Below, in pieces: positions 47,353 to 56,745 of a stretch of 64,000 nt of DNA. Below the pieces are notes generated by a model. The model was not told the origin of the DNA and searched no databases. It saw only the letters and a program-made list of their open reading frames with translations. The DNA comes from Pseudanabaena mucicola FACHB-723 (GTDB lineage: Bacteria > Cyanobacteriota > Cyanobacteriia > Pseudanabaenales > Pseudanabaenaceae). The number at the start of each line of letters is the position of its first letter. Positions within the stretch are counted from its first letter, which is position 1. The position numbers and the translations under genes were made by a program. The stretch lies in assembly GCF_014696385.1 (NCBI RefSeq), contig NZ_JACJQB010000012.1, positions 21,955 through 85,954 on the forward strand. Reading direction: 5' to 3'.

Positions 47353-48677
47353 TAATTGCTTGAGCCATCCGTATTGAAAATCTCAGGTACTAGTCCTGTC
47401 TCTGATTTGACAATTGTACTGCTAGGTTTAGGACTGTTGATCTTCACTTTTGGAGTCACACTAGCGCCATCCGTCTTAACCTGAGCTTCAGTGGCGGGTT
47501 TACTCACTTTGCTACGAGCAACCTCAACGGGAGGAATTAATTTAATGTTGTTGGTTGTGGTTCCTGACTCAGCAGGTTGAGACTTGGTAGCGGTGGGAAC
47601 GATCAGGTCTAGATTTGGTGCTTCTGATAGTAAACCACCTAAACCATTAATCAAATTACGAATGTTACTCCGTAGTTTCGGATCTCCCGTCAACTCATCA
47701 AGATCAGCCGTAATCTTTTTGGCATTGGCAAAAGTAGCACGGGCTGAGTCTAGGGTTTCTCGTAGCGAAGCCATAGTGCTGGGATCATTCAACTCTCCTG
47801 ACAACTTTCGCAAATTGGCAGATGTCTCCGCAGCATTTTCCGATAGCTTTTGGAGATTAGCGATCAGTTTGCCATCATTGAGTAACGGTTGGGCGCTAGC
47901 AAGCAAAGCCCGCGCTTCTTTGGAAGCTGCGGAAATGCCATCAAGGGTCTGGGCTAGTTTTTCGCGATTGACCTCGATTAAATCTTGAGCGCTATTGGCA
48001 ACATTGCCAACCTTATTCGCAGCCCCACTGATTGCATCCGCCGTATCCCCAAATTTGGTCAGTTGATTTTCAAAAGTACCAACTACGCGATTTGCTGAAT
48101 CCGCAAGTTTCTGAATACTGCCCGCCGTTTTCTGAGCCGCTGTTAACGTGTCACTGAGATTTTCTAGTAAACCTTCCTCATTAATTTTCCGTAGAGCCGC
48201 ACTTGAGTCCTTAAGCAAAGCAATAAAACTAACACCACGCACACCGCTAATTTGCCCACCCTGACAAATAATTAGCTCCGCATTACAATCCTTGGCAATA
48301 GGGTTAAGCTGCGGATCAATGGCGGCAATTTCTTGGGGAGGAAAAATATCAATATTCGTATTTCCTAGAAACCCACTCTGATTAGTTTCAGCGATTGATT
48401 GTTTAGGAATTAGCAATTGGGCATTATCAATGCTGACTTGAACATCAACGCCCTCAGTCTGAGCGATCAACCCCGTTACTCGTCCCACCTCTACGCCGCG
48501 AAATCTAACCACCGAGCCAGAGTTTAACCCACTGGCATCAGCCATTTTAATCGTGAAGGTAAACTTAGAGCTGTTGAGTTGCAATCCACGCAACCATAAC
48601 AATGAGCCACCAAGAGCAACTACTCCACCGATGATAAATAAGCCGAGCGCACCGTCGCGTAATGTTTTTCGCTGCAC
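47352..48677 (-). CDS. MCE/MlaD-family lipid transport protein
   Basis: The 441-residue protein has a membrane anchor at residues 10-30, an MCE (mammalian cell entry) domain (about 35-160: FTIKMADASGLNSGSVVRFRG, VEVGRVTGLI), a long Ala/Lys-rich helical region (about 165-350) and a disordered C-terminus rich in Lys, Thr and Pro. MCE proteins bridge the periplasm and pass lipids between membranes; TGD2 of chloroplasts is the plant counterpart. It lies 5 bases after the ABC ATPase gene. Confidence 0.88.
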   Translation of the reverse strand: MQRKTLRDGALGLFIIGGVVALGGSLLWLRGLQLNSSKFTFTIKMADASGLNSGSVVRFRGVEVGRVTGLIAQTEGVDVQVSIDNAQLLIPKQSIAETNQSGFLGNTNIDIFPPQEIAAIDPQLNPIAKDCNAELIICQGGQISGVRGVSFIALLKDSSAALRKINEEGLLENLSDTLTAAQKTAGSIQKLADSANRVVGTFENQLTKFGDTADAISGAANKVGNVANSAQDLIEVNREKLAQTLDGISAASKEARALLASAQPLLNDGKLIANLQKLSENAAETSANLRKLSGELNDPSTMASLRETLDSARATFANAKKITADLDELTGDPKLRSNIRNLINGLGGLLSEAPNLDLIVPTATKSQPAESGTTTNNIKLIPPVEVARSKVSKPATEAQVKTDGASVTPKVKINSPKPSSTIVKSETGLVPEIFNTDGSSN

Positions 48678-48682
48678 GAGCT

Positions 48683-49522
48683 TTATACCTCCTTGGTTAA
48701 AAGTTGAATGGGGCCTTCAGTGCTGCCGCTAAAAAATTGTCTAACATAGGGATTGTCAACCGTATCAATTGTACTAACGTTTCCTGCATAGCGCACTGAT
48801 CCGCGATAAAGAACTATTAATCGGTCAGCAGTACGGCGAATAGTGCTGTCTTGGTGCGTAACCACAACGTAGCTATCACATACTTGCTGTTCCCTGAGCG
48901 ATCGCATTAAGTCTTCGATGATTGTTGAAGCCACAGGATCAAGTCCTGCAGTTGGTTCATCGTAGAGCAATACTTTTTTGTTATGGACTTTTGCGGTGGG
49001 GTCATCCATGATTGCACGGGCAAAGCTGACCCGTTTTCGCATCCCGCCCGATAATTCACTAGGATAGCGATCGCAAATATTTTCTAGTCCAACTAGGGCG
49101 AGTTTTTCCTCGACTAATCGATAAATCTCACGACGAGATAAACGGGAATGTTCAAACAGCGAAAATCCTACATTCTCGGCAACGGTTAACGAGTCAAACA
49201 AAGCCGCATTTTGAAATACCATACCAATACTCAGTCCATAGTTACCCTCTTGAATATCTTCATCCTTAGCAATCAAATTGCCATTGATATAGACTGAGCC
49301 TTGGTCGGGGGCAAGCAATCCGCTGATTAACCGTAAAATCGTCGATTTACCAGTACCAGATGGGCCAATAATTGCGATCGCTTCGCCCGTATGGACAGAT
49401 AGATCGACTCCATTTAGTACATTATTTGCCCCAAAACTTTTATAAATCTGACGTAATTCCAGCAACGGCGTAATGACATCGTTACTAGTTTTGATCAGAG
49501 AACTGGCTGACTCAATCGACAT
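48683..49522 (-). CDS. ABC transporter ATPase of the Mla/TGD lipid system
   Basis: The 279-residue ATPase has Walker A GPSGTGKST, signature LSGGMRKRVSFARA, Walker B VLLYDEPTAGLDP and the H-loop VTHQ. The LSGGMRKRV signature and the MlaD-type gene directly downstream make it the MlaF/TGD3-like energy unit of a phospholipid transporter. The MlaE-type permease (TGD1) is not next to it. It powers lipid trafficking to or from the thylakoid or outer membrane. Confidence 0.9.
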   Translation of the reverse strand: MSIESASSLIKTSNDVITPLLELRQIYKSFGANNVLNGVDLSVHTGEAIAIIGPSGTGKSTILRLISGLLAPDQGSVYINGNLIAKDEDIQEGNYGLSIGMVFQNAALFDSLTVAENVGFSLFEHSRLSRREIYRLVEEKLALVGLENICDRYPSELSGGMRKRVSFARAIMDDPTAKVHNKKVLLYDEPTAGLDPVASTIIEDLMRSLREQQVCDSYVVVTHQDSTIRRTADRLIVLYRGSVRYAGNVSTIDTVDNPYVRQFFSGSTEGPIQLLTKEV

Positions 49523-49593
49523 TTATTTTTGATTGAAAAAATCACTCTACAAAAAAACTAGCATCTTTTTAGAAACTTTTCCTGAAAAAACAA

Positions 49594-49626
49594 AAGGAGA
49601 TGTAGTGATAGGTACTGCATCTCCTT
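49594..49626. terminator. Hairpin after pstB
   Basis: Arms 49594-49606 and 49614-49626 pair with one G:T and a seven-base loop. Read on the minus strand, it follows the pstB stop by 22 bases and precedes the mla operon, so it probably ends the pst transcript. Confidence 0.65.
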
Positions 49627-49648
49627 AGTATTAAATCCAGATTTGGGC

Positions 49649-50473
49649 TTACCCAAATCTGCCACTAATGTATTCTTCCGTTGCCGTTTGCTTAGGGCTA
49701 CTAAAAATAATTGAAGTACGATCAATTTCTACTAATTTACCCATCCGCTTACCATTGTCAGAAAGTTCGGTATTAAAGAAAGCGGTCATATCTGCGGAAC
49801 GTGATGCTTGCTGCATATTGTGCGTCACAATAATCAGCGTATATTTTTGCTTTAATTCCTGCATCAACTCTTCAATGCGAAGGGTGGAGATTGGGTCAAG
49901 CGCGGAACAAGGCTCGTCCATCAAAATAACTTGCGGCTCAACTGCGATCGCACGAGCAATACATAGTCGTTGTTGTTGACCACCCGAAAGAGCTAGACCA
50001 CTTTCATTAAGTTTGTCCTTAACTTCATCCCAGATCGCCGCCGATCGTAATGATCTTTCAACCAAATCGGCCATATCTGCTTTTGACCCTTTAAATCCGT
50101 TAATGCGAGGACCAAAGGCAATATTTTCATAGATTGATTTAGGGAATGGATTAGGTCGCTGAAACACCATGCCAATATGACGACGCACTGCTACAGCGTC
50201 AATCTTTGGATCGTATAGATCAATACCGTTAAAAGTAATTGAGCCTTTCACTCTAGCGCCTTCAATCAAGTCATTAAGACGATTAAAGCATCTGAGGATG
50301 GTACTTTTGCCACAGCCTGATGGTCCAATAAAAGCAGTGATTTGATTTTTTAAGATATCTAAGGAAACCCCAGCCACCGCAGGGGTATTAGAACTATAAA
50401 AAACATTCACATCACTTGCCTTCAAGACAACATCGTGAGTTGCAGAATTATTTTCGTTTAGATTCATTGTCAA
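49649..50473 (-). CDS. pstB: Phosphate ABC transporter ATPase
   Basis: PstB powers high-affinity phosphate uptake. The 274-residue protein has Walker [10 protein letters not shown], the PstB-typical [20 protein letters not shown], signature [14 protein letters not shown], Walker [14 protein letters not shown] and the C-terminal YISGRFG. It is the last gene of pstSCAB, 76 bases after pstA, and a hairpin follows. No second pstB is present here. Confidence 0.97.
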   Translation of the reverse strand: MTMNLNENNSATHDVVLKASDVNVFYSSNTPAVAGVSLDILKNQITAFIGPSGCGKSTILRCFNRLNDLIEGARVKGSITFNGIDLYDPKIDAVAVRRHIGMVFQRPNPFPKSIYENIAFGPRINGFKGSKADMADLVERSLRSAAIWDEVKDKLNESGLALSGGQQQRLCIARAIAVEPQVILMDEPCSALDPISTLRIEELMQELKQKYTLIIVTHNMQQASRSADMTAFFNTELSDNGKRMGKLVEIDRTSIIFSSPKQTATEEYISGRFG

Positions 50474-50549
50474 AAACCAAATTTGTAATATTTACGCTTC
50501 ATTTAGGTGATCACAGTCGCCGAGAAAGAATTAGATTAATTCAGACTGT

Positions 50550-51524
50550 TCAGCTCACTTTATTGCGGATGAAAATAGCCAGAAGGTTCATACCCAAAAC
50601 CAAAACTAACAAAACGATAATCCCTGCGGAAGCCAAGGTTTGAAATTCTGGCTTGGGATTACCCACCCAATCATAAATTTGGTAAGGCAGCACTGAGAAG
50701 AAATTATCGTTTGACCATAATGTATCAGTGAATACATCTCCAAATTTACCACTAAACAAAGCTCCAAAGTTAATTGGAGATGCTTTGGGGTCAAACAAAA
50801 CTGTCCCTGCTCCTAAAACTACAATTGGTGCAGTTTCCCCAATACCTCTAGACGAAGAAATAATTACCGCTGTCATAATCCCTGGCAAAGCCGCAGGCAA
50901 AACATGGTTAGAAATAGTTTGCCACTTAGTCGCTCCAACGCCATAGGAGGCTTGCCGTATCGATTGTGGCACAGCCCGAATCGCTTCCCTAGAAATCACG
51001 ATAACTGGTGGCAAAATCAGTAAGGTAATTGTCAGTACCCCAGCCAATAACACTGAACGACCACCAAAAACACCCTGTACAAATAGTCCTAGACCCAGTA
51101 AACCGTAAATAATGGAGGGAATACCAGCTAGGTTATAGATATTTAGGTCGATTAATTCGGTAAACCAGTTTTTAGGCGCGTATTCCTCCAAATAAATGGC
51201 GGAGCTAACCCCGATAGGAACTACTAAAAGTAATACATAGGCGAGCATCCATACTGATCCCCAGATTGCAGCTCGATAACCAGATGCTTCAGCACGACGC
51301 GATGGGAAGTTGGCAAATAGGTCACCATTGAGGCGACTAGCTCCATCGGAGCTAACATCAAAAATCAAGAAGACAAGGACAGCTAGCCCGAAAAATGCCG
51401 AAAAAACACAAAAATAAGCGAATATTTTGCCCCAAAAATTCCTAGAATCTAATCGCGGATCAAATTTTGAAGATCCAGCTTGATCGTCGTCTCTGGACTC
51501 TAAGATATCTATACCTTTACTCAT
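50550..51524 (-). CDS. pstA: Phosphate ABC transporter permease PstA
   Basis: The 324-residue inner membrane permease has six predicted helices and the EAA-like loop IRQASYGVGATKWQTISNHVLPAALPG. It is longer than E. coli PstA at the N-terminus (about 30 polar residues). It overlaps pstC by 8 bases. It works with PstC to form the phosphate channel. Confidence 0.96.
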   Translation of the reverse strand: MSKGIDILESRDDDQAGSSKFDPRLDSRNFWGKIFAYFCVFSAFFGLAVLVFLIFDVSSDGASRLNGDLFANFPSRRAEASGYRAAIWGSVWMLAYVLLLVVPIGVSSAIYLEEYAPKNWFTELIDLNIYNLAGIPSIIYGLLGLGLFVQGVFGGRSVLLAGVLTITLLILPPVIVISREAIRAVPQSIRQASYGVGATKWQTISNHVLPAALPGIMTAVIISSSRGIGETAPIVVLGAGTVLFDPKASPINFGALFSGKFGDVFTDTLWSNDNFFSVLPYQIYDWVGNPKPEFQTLASAGIIVLLVLVLGMNLLAIFIRNKVS

Positions 51525-52479
51525 AAGTTTCTTGAAATCGTTTGCTAATCATCTTGCTGATAATGTTGAGAGCAAGGGTAATCAAGAACAGTGTCATACC
51601 AACCGCAAAAAGGGCTTGGTATTCGACACTGCCCACCCGCGAGTCACCCTTAGCGACTTGAGCGATGTAAGCGGTCATCGTGCCAACGGTCTGCCTAGGA
51701 TCGAGGGTTAAGGTAGGTCGTTGACCTGCGGCGATCGCCACAATCATCGTCTCACCGACTGCACGAGATATACCTAAAATAATTGCCGCACAAATTCCCG
51801 ATAGAGCCGCAGGTAAAACAACTTGAAGTGAAACTTCTTTCTTGGTAGAACCAAGTCCAAAGGCAGCTTCTCGAAGTGCTGATGGCACAGCGACCATGGC
51901 ATCGGTACTAACAGATGCGATCGTGGGGATAACCATTACTCCCATGACTAAACCAGCACTTAATGCGTTAAATCCATTCAGGTTAGGAATAAATTTTTCG
52001 AGAAAAGGGGTGACAAAGGTAAGTGCAAAGTAGCCATATACAACTGTGGGTACACCCGCTAACAGCTCGATCGCAGGTCTTAAAAGTTTAGAGACTCTCG
52101 GTGAGGCATATTCTGAAAGGTAGATTGCCGTTGCCAACCCCAGAGGTGTTGCCACAATCATGGCAATTAATGCGACAAGGATTGTGCCATTTACCGTCGG
52201 CCATACGCAAAATTCTTTAGTCGAAAACTGAGGTGTCCAGTTACAACTGTAACTACCATTTTCGAGGGTTTTGCCAAACAAAAACTCACCAACGCTGACA
52301 TTGCTAAAAAAGTTGATTGTTTCTGATGCAAGGATATAGACGATCGCAACGGTGGTGAATACGGAAATACAAGCGGCTATCAATAAAGCATAGCCAATCG
52401 CACTCTCTCGAATGTTGCGATCGGCTCGCTGATAGAGATCGAGATCTTCAACAGGAGGGGGAATTATAGGATTTGTCAT
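51517..52479 (-). CDS. pstC: Phosphate ABC transporter permease PstC
   Basis: The 320-residue permease has six helices, the loop LREAAFGLGSTKKEVSLQVVLPAALSG and the sequence LAGVPTVVYGYFALTFV. It partners PstA. A stem-loop (52508-52539) sits between pstS and pstC, so relatively less permease than binding protein is expected. The overlap with pstA indicates one mRNA. Confidence 0.96.
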   Translation of the reverse strand: MTNPIIPPPVEDLDLYQRADRNIRESAIGYALLIAACISVFTTVAIVYILASETINFFSNVSVGEFLFGKTLENGSYSCNWTPQFSTKEFCVWPTVNGTILVALIAMIVATPLGLATAIYLSEYASPRVSKLLRPAIELLAGVPTVVYGYFALTFVTPFLEKFIPNLNGFNALSAGLVMGVMVIPTIASVSTDAMVAVPSALREAAFGLGSTKKEVSLQVVLPAALSGICAAIILGISRAVGETMIVAIAAGQRPTLTLDPRQTVGTMTAYIAQVAKGDSRVGSVEYQALFAVGMTLFLITLALNIISKMISKRFQETYE

Positions 52480-52507
52480 AGAGATTCCTAATCAAGTACA
52501 TCAAAAG

Positions 52508-52539
52508 GCAAAGCCCCCCATCGACTAGGAGGGCTTTGC
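52508..52539 (-). terminator. Intraoperon hairpin between pstS and pstC
   Basis: GCAAAGCCC at 52508-52516 pairs with GGGCTTTGC at 52531-52539, with further G:C pairs inside. It lies between the pstS stop and pstC start. Such elements commonly let the binding protein be made in excess of the permeases. Confidence 0.6.
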
Positions 52540-52556
52540 ACAAAACTAAATCAAGA

Positions 52557-53633
52557 TTACTTCAGCAAATCAACGATTGGAGTTCCCGCCTTAGCATCGT
52601 GGAAGGTTGAACCAGTCTTGCCACTCTTGATGCGCTCAGCAATCAAGGGTTCAGCTTCACTGGGAAGAGCTACATAGCCCACTTCCTTAGCAAGCTTGTT
52701 CTTGTTGGCGACGTAGAAATCAACAAAAGCCTTGGTTTCAGGACGTTCATATGATTTCTTATTGATGTAGATCAACAAAGGACGAGACAAAGGACTGTAT
52801 TTGCCAGTGTTGATGTTTTCAGAGGTAGGGGCAACACAACCAGCACCACCATCAATTTCTACAGCATTTAGAGTTGCGGCATTTTCTTCAAAGTAAGCAA
52901 CACCAAAGAATCCTAGTGCATTCTTATCACCCTGCACACCCTTAACGATGATGTTGTCATCTTCGCTAGGTTGGAAGTCTGTACGGCTGACCTTAGACTT
53001 GCCATTGATTGCTTCGGTGAAGTAATCAAACGTACCCGAATCAGCACCAGCGCCAAAGAGGGAAAGTTTGGCATCAGGGAAATCAGGACGAACTTGATTC
53101 CAGTTGGTGATCTTACCTTGAGCTTCAGGAGACCACATGGTCTTGAGTTCGGCAACGGTTAGACACTTAGCCCAAGTATTTTCCTTGTTAACAACTACGG
53201 TCAAACCATCAATAGCTACAGGAATTTCTACAAACTCCACGCCGTTCTTCTTGCAATCTTCTTCTTCAGCTTTTTTGATCGGGCGAGAAGCATTGGAGAT
53301 ATCGGTATCACCAGCACAGAATTTCTTGAAGCCACCGCCAGTACCGCTTGTACCGACAGGAACTTTTACTCCAGGGTTTACCTTCGCGAATTCTTCAGCA
53401 ACAGCTTTGCTAACTGGAGCGACGGTGCTAGAGCCATCAATAGTAACGTTGCCAGATAGGCTAGAAGCTGTGGTTGCAGGAGTATTAGCCGCTGTGGTTG
53501 TGGCGGGTGCAGTTGCACCTGTTGTGGCGGTTGGTGTTGTGCTACTACCACTGCAAGATGCAAGTGCTGCGGCTAATGTAACACCTGTAACAAAAGTTAC
53601 GACACTGCGGTTGATATTCTTTTTAGACATCAT
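52557..53633 (-). CDS. pstS: Phosphate-binding lipoprotein PstS
   Basis: PstS binds phosphate outside the membrane and passes it to PstCA. With the start at ATG 53633 (the frame extends to 53690), the protein has a lipobox L-A-S-C about residue 28 followed by a Ser/Thr/Ala linker and a PBP domain with [42 protein letters not shown] and [20 protein letters not shown]. It heads pstSCAB and has a strong Pho box upstream. Confidence 0.96.
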   Translation of the reverse strand: MMSKKNINRSVVTFVTGVTLAAALASCSGSSTTPTATTGATAPATTTAANTPATTASSLSGNVTIDGSSTVAPVSKAVAEEFAKVNPGVKVPVGTSGTGGGFKKFCAGDTDISNASRPIKKAEEEDCKKNGVEFVEIPVAIDGLTVVVNKENTWAKCLTVAELKTMWSPEAQGKITNWNQVRPDFPDAKLSLFGAGADSGTFDYFTEAINGKSKVSRTDFQPSEDDNIIVKGVQGDKNALGFFGVAYFEENAATLNAVEIDGGAGCVAPTSENINTGKYSPLSRPLLIYINKKSYERPETKAFVDFYVANKNKLAKEVGYVALPSEAEPLIAERIKSGKTGSTFHDAKAGTPIVDLLK

Positions 53634-53720
53634 AGGAAATCTGGTTGGGATTAAATCTGTTACGGTTGACTGAGCATTCAAACTAGACAAGATCGATAGT
53701 AAACTGCATCCGTTGATACA

Positions 53721-53750
53721 AGGTTAAGAAGCGTTAAAGATGCAGTTAAG
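53721..53750 (-). promoter_or_regulatory. Pho box with three direct repeats upstream of pstS
   Basis: Read on the minus strand, CTTAACTG, CTTTAACG and CTTAACCT follow each other with spacers of exactly three bases (11-base period). This is the cyanobacterial Pho box pattern (PyTTAAPyPy repeats) bound by the SphR/PhoB regulator during phosphate starvation. It lies about 90 bases before the chosen pstS start. Confidence 0.85.
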
Positions 53751-53780
53751 TTTAGTTTGAGAAAAAATACTTAAGGTGAT

Positions 53781-54707
53781 TTATGCACCCGCTAAATCAC
53801 TGGATGCAATCCTTACTAGAATTGGGTTAACCAAGGCTGGGACTTCATCTTGGGGGCAATGCCCTGCATTGGGAAGGGCTATAAATTCTTTAACGCAGGC
53901 AAATTCTGCAAATGACGCTTTGCCTATACTAATTGGTTCCCAAGGATCACGCTCACCCCACAATACAATTGCATCGCAGGGTAGAATTGCTAACAAGTCT
54001 TCAGGTCTTGGCCCCTGTGAATAGCGAACGAAAGCCATAAATACGTCAACGGCATTGGCATTTAGGGCGGGTCTGAGCAAAATCTCTACTAACTCATCAG
54101 TGATCGCTGACTTATCAATATAGGCTTGTGACAAAATTTGGCGAATGGCTCGGGGATTTCTAACTTGATCAAAAAAAATTTTTGCGATCGCACGCACACC
54201 CAAAATATTTTGAACAGCTTTGACCCCAACGCGCTTAAACCAAGGCATATTCAATTGATTTTGTTCTTGCAATAATCGTAACGAACAGTTAATTAGTACA
54301 GTTTTATTGATCAACTCAGGCGCATATATTGCCGCCTGCATCGCCACTACTGCTCCGATCGAGTTGCCTACGAGTATGGCGCGATTGCCCACCACCTGCA
54401 TTACAAAGTCAGCAACCTGTCGCCCCCAAGTCTCAAAGGTATAAGGCAACTCACTAGGTTTAGGCTGAGCCGATGAACCAAAACCAATCAAATCGATCGC
54501 ATAGACTCGGTTACTTTCTGCCAAAACGGGTATATTTTTGCGCCAATGACCCACTGACGCGCCAAATCCGTGAATTAGGACAATGGCAGGTAATTCAGGT
54601 TCTTGATCTAGACCTGCTGCACAGTACCCAATTGCATAGCCCCGCCATGTCCAAACACGATCCGCAAACTTGTGATAGGTGGTGCGCTCTTCAGAGGATA
54701 TGGGCAT
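53781..54707 (-). CDS. Alpha/beta hydrolase, cyanobacterial/plastid type
   Basis: The 308-residue protein is an alpha/beta hydrolase with the oxyanion region IVLIHGFGASVGHWRKNIP, the nucleophile elbow GNSIGAVVA (Ser), the acid in LWGERDPWEPI and the histidine in PNAGHCPQDE. Similar proteins in cyanobacteria and plants include epoxide hydrolase-like and chlorophyll-related enzymes, but no substrate can be named. It has no signal peptide. It lies upstream of pstS in the same direction, with the Pho box between. Confidence 0.8.
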   Translation of the reverse strand: MPISSEERTTYHKFADRVWTWRGYAIGYCAAGLDQEPELPAIVLIHGFGASVGHWRKNIPVLAESNRVYAIDLIGFGSSAQPKPSELPYTFETWGRQVADFVMQVVGNRAILVGNSIGAVVAMQAAIYAPELINKTVLINCSLRLLQEQNQLNMPWFKRVGVKAVQNILGVRAIAKIFFDQVRNPRAIRQILSQAYIDKSAITDELVEILLRPALNANAVDVFMAFVRYSQGPRPEDLLAILPCDAIVLWGERDPWEPISIGKASFAEFACVKEFIALPNAGHCPQDEVPALVNPILVRIASSDLAGA

Positions 54708-54964
54708 GGTTATAACTTCATGGGATCAAAAATGTAATCAAATCTTGACTATTTTCGCGTCGTTGGCACGAAAATCTCTTACAAACACTCTAGCAAAAGT
54801 AAACTTATGTGAAGCAATTAGAACTAGCTAATTTCGCCTATCCTATCATTGACTAGAGATTAGCCTCTCGTAATTATATTTAGCTTATTTAGACTCAAAC
54901 TCATTGTATGTTTGGAAATAAGTATTTTTATAGAACTTTTCGATAATATTTTGGAGATTTAAAC

Positions 54965-55714
54965 GTGGCGCTTCCTTTGTTGAATTACGCTCCAGCATCG
55001 CAAAATTCTCGCGTTGCTGGCTTTACAGTCGGTAGTGATGAGACTCCTCGCATCTATAACACTGCGAACCTGCTCTCCAGCACTGACATGGACGAATTGA
55101 TCGCAGCTGCTTACCGTCAAATTTTCTTCCATGCTTTCAATAGCGATCGTGAAGTCACCCTAGAATCACAATTGCGCTCTGGCAACATCTCTGTCAGACA
55201 ATTTGTGCGTGGTCTCGTACTTTCTAATACCTATAGAAGCAGTTTTTATGACAAAAACAGCAACTATCGCTTCGTAGAGCAAACTGTACAGCGTGTTCTC
55301 GGTCGTGATGTCTATAGCGAAAAGGAAAAGATCGCTTGGTCAATTGTCGTGGCAACTAAAGGTACTGAAGGTTTCATTGATGCGCTATTAAACAGCGATG
55401 AATATCTTGAAGCCTTTGGCGAAGACACTCTCCCTTACCAACGTCGTCGCATTCTACCTAGCCAAAAAATTGGTGAAGTACCCTTCAACCTCAAATCTCC
55501 TCGCTACGATGCTTACCATCGTGCACAGTTGGGCTTCCCTCAACTCATCTGGCAAAATTCTGTCCGCAGCTACATTGTTGCCGACAGAGCGCCCAAGACT
55601 GGCGATCCAGCTTTGTTCTTGAATATGGCACGCAGCATTAATACTGCGCCTGCTAACTCAACTCCTGTGTCTGCTCAAAATCTTGATTATGAGCGTCTAG
55701 TACCTCGTCGCTAG
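54965..55714 (+). CDS. cpcG: Phycobilisome rod-core linker CpcG
   Basis: CpcG connects phycocyanin rods to the allophycocyanin core. The 249-residue protein has the Pfam phycobilisome linker domain (about 20-180: [46 protein letters not shown]) and a C-terminal tail without a membrane helix, so it is CpcG and not the membrane-bound CpcL. The start is GTG at 54965 with GGAG 11-14 bases upstream. A CpcS/CpeS lyase gene follows, after two hairpins. Confidence 0.96.
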   Translation: MALPLLNYAPASQNSRVAGFTVGSDETPRIYNTANLLSSTDMDELIAAAYRQIFFHAFNSDREVTLESQLRSGNISVRQFVRGLVLSNTYRSSFYDKNSNYRFVEQTVQRVLGRDVYSEKEKIAWSIVVATKGTEGFIDALLNSDEYLEAFGEDTLPYQRRRILPSQKIGEVPFNLKSPRYDAYHRAQLGFPQLIWQNSVRSYIVADRAPKTGDPALFLNMARSINTAPANSTPVSAQNLDYERLVPRR

Positions 55715-55730
55715 ACTTAATCTCTTAGAC

Positions 55731-55771
55731 CCACAAAGAAGGGGGACGCTTAGCGTCCCCCTTCTTTGTGG
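55731..55771 (+). terminator. Perfect hairpin after cpcG, triloop TTA
   Basis: Nineteen-base arms (55731-55749 and 55753-55771) with a run of five G:C pairs and TTA at the tip between ACGC and GCGT. It lies 17 bases after the cpcG stop. Confidence 0.8.
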
Positions 55772-55828
55772 CTGGAAATTACTATAGGATTTATGGCAAA
55801 ATCAACGCATATTTATAGTAGCTACTAT

Positions 55829-55867
55829 AGAGATTAGTTGCGGAGTGAAGCGCCGCAACTAATCTCT
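55829..55867 (+). repeat. Second hairpin between cpcG and cpcS, triloop GAA
   Basis: Arms of 18 bases (55829-55846 and 55850-55867) pair with one A:G mismatch and one T:G pair around GAA. It is 58 bases after the cpcG terminator and 75 bases before the lyase gene, so it may isolate that gene from cpcG or act in its leader. Confidence 0.6.
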
Positions 55868-55941
55868 TAGGTTTGAACAAAAATTGCATTACTATATTTA
55901 GTCTCGCTTTATTTATCAGTTTTATTTAATTTTTAGTAACA

Positions 55942-56454
55942 ATGGATATTCAGCAGTTTCTTGAACTTTTTGTCGGTCGCTGGCGATCGCAACGCAGTGA
56001 TCATCAATTTGGAGAAGGAAATGGCAGTGACATCCTATCTGTGCTTGAGATTACAGCGTTGAGTCTTGACAATCCTAGTGTGGTTGAGATGTGCCAAAAA
56101 CATAGCATCGACCCAAGTAGTGCATTTCAACCAATGCAAATGTCATGGGAAGAAGAATCTCTCAGTAGCAATAAGCCCAAAGGTAGCGCCATTGTTGTGC
56201 CTGTTGTGCATTCACCACAAAAAGGCTTAATTATCACCAATCAAGGTAAAGGTATTTGTGAAATCGCGGAGGATGAGTCCCTCACGATTCAGACGGTGAC
56301 GACGGAGAATGTGATCGAGGAAAGGATTTGGTATGGTAATCCTAACTTGAGATTTCGGGTTGCTACGGTACTTCAGGGTAATCAATCTGGCGATCTCAAA
56401 ATTCTTTCATCAAAATTTTATTCGGAAATTCGAGTGGCTGCTCCTAAGCCTTAG
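55942..56454 (+). CDS. CpcS/CpeS-type phycobiliprotein lyase
   Basis: The 170-residue protein belongs to the CpcS/CpeS lyase family, beta-barrels that attach phycocyanobilin to cysteines of phycobiliproteins. Its N-terminus FLELFVGRWRSQRSDHQFG is the family signature, and the strands LIITNQGKGICEIAEDE and NVIEERIWYGNPNLRFR follow. Its place after cpcG supports an antenna role. S- and T-type lyases are close, so the exact subclass is uncertain. Confidence 0.87.
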   Translation: MDIQQFLELFVGRWRSQRSDHQFGEGNGSDILSVLEITALSLDNPSVVEMCQKHSIDPSSAFQPMQMSWEEESLSSNKPKGSAIVVPVVHSPQKGLIITNQGKGICEIAEDESLTIQTVTTENVIEERIWYGNPNLRFRVATVLQGNQSGDLKILSSKFYSEIRVAAPKP

Positions 56455-56473
56455 CCACAAATTGTTTTATATG

Positions 56474-56524
56474 AAACTAAAAGACAGATGGCGGCGCAAA
56501 GCGCCGCCATCTGTCTTTTAGTTT
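56474..56524. terminator. Perfect 24-base-pair hairpin after the lyase gene, triloop AAA
   Basis: The arms 56474-56497 and 56501-56524 are perfectly complementary and close AAA between GCGC and GCGC. It lies between the lyase gene and the minus-strand 33-residue frame and is the longest mismatch-free stem after the one at 26.7 kb. Confidence 0.8.
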
Positions 56525-56534
56525 GTAAAACTTT

Positions 56535-56636
56535 TTACTTTAAGAAGTGGGATATCAAAGTCCAGACCTCTAATCCGATAAAACCCGCTAATAATACAAA
56601 AATTGCAATATTTAAAACACCCTTAACTTTTTCCAT
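56535..56636 (-). CDS. 33-residue single-helix membrane peptide, hypothetical
   Basis: A minus-strand frame encodes MEKVKGVLNIAIFVLLAGFI followed by GLEVWTLISHFLK. It has a charged N-terminus and one membrane helix, like the small subunits of photosystems, cytochrome b6f and NDH, but I cannot match it to a known one (PetG, PetL, PetM, PetN, PsbX and PsaM differ). The upstream GAG-TGG is a weak ribosome site. The stop is just behind a strong hairpin, which would serve as its terminator on this strand. Confidence 0.5.
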   Translation of the reverse strand: MEKVKGVLNIAIFVLLAGFIGLEVWTLISHFLK

Positions 56637-56745
56637 AACCACTCACGGCTCACTGCCAATTAATAATTTTGCTAGAAAAAACATGATTTGATCTAGTTAA
56701 GCTAAACTTGACCATTATTACATTCAAGTGTGAGGATGTACCGCT

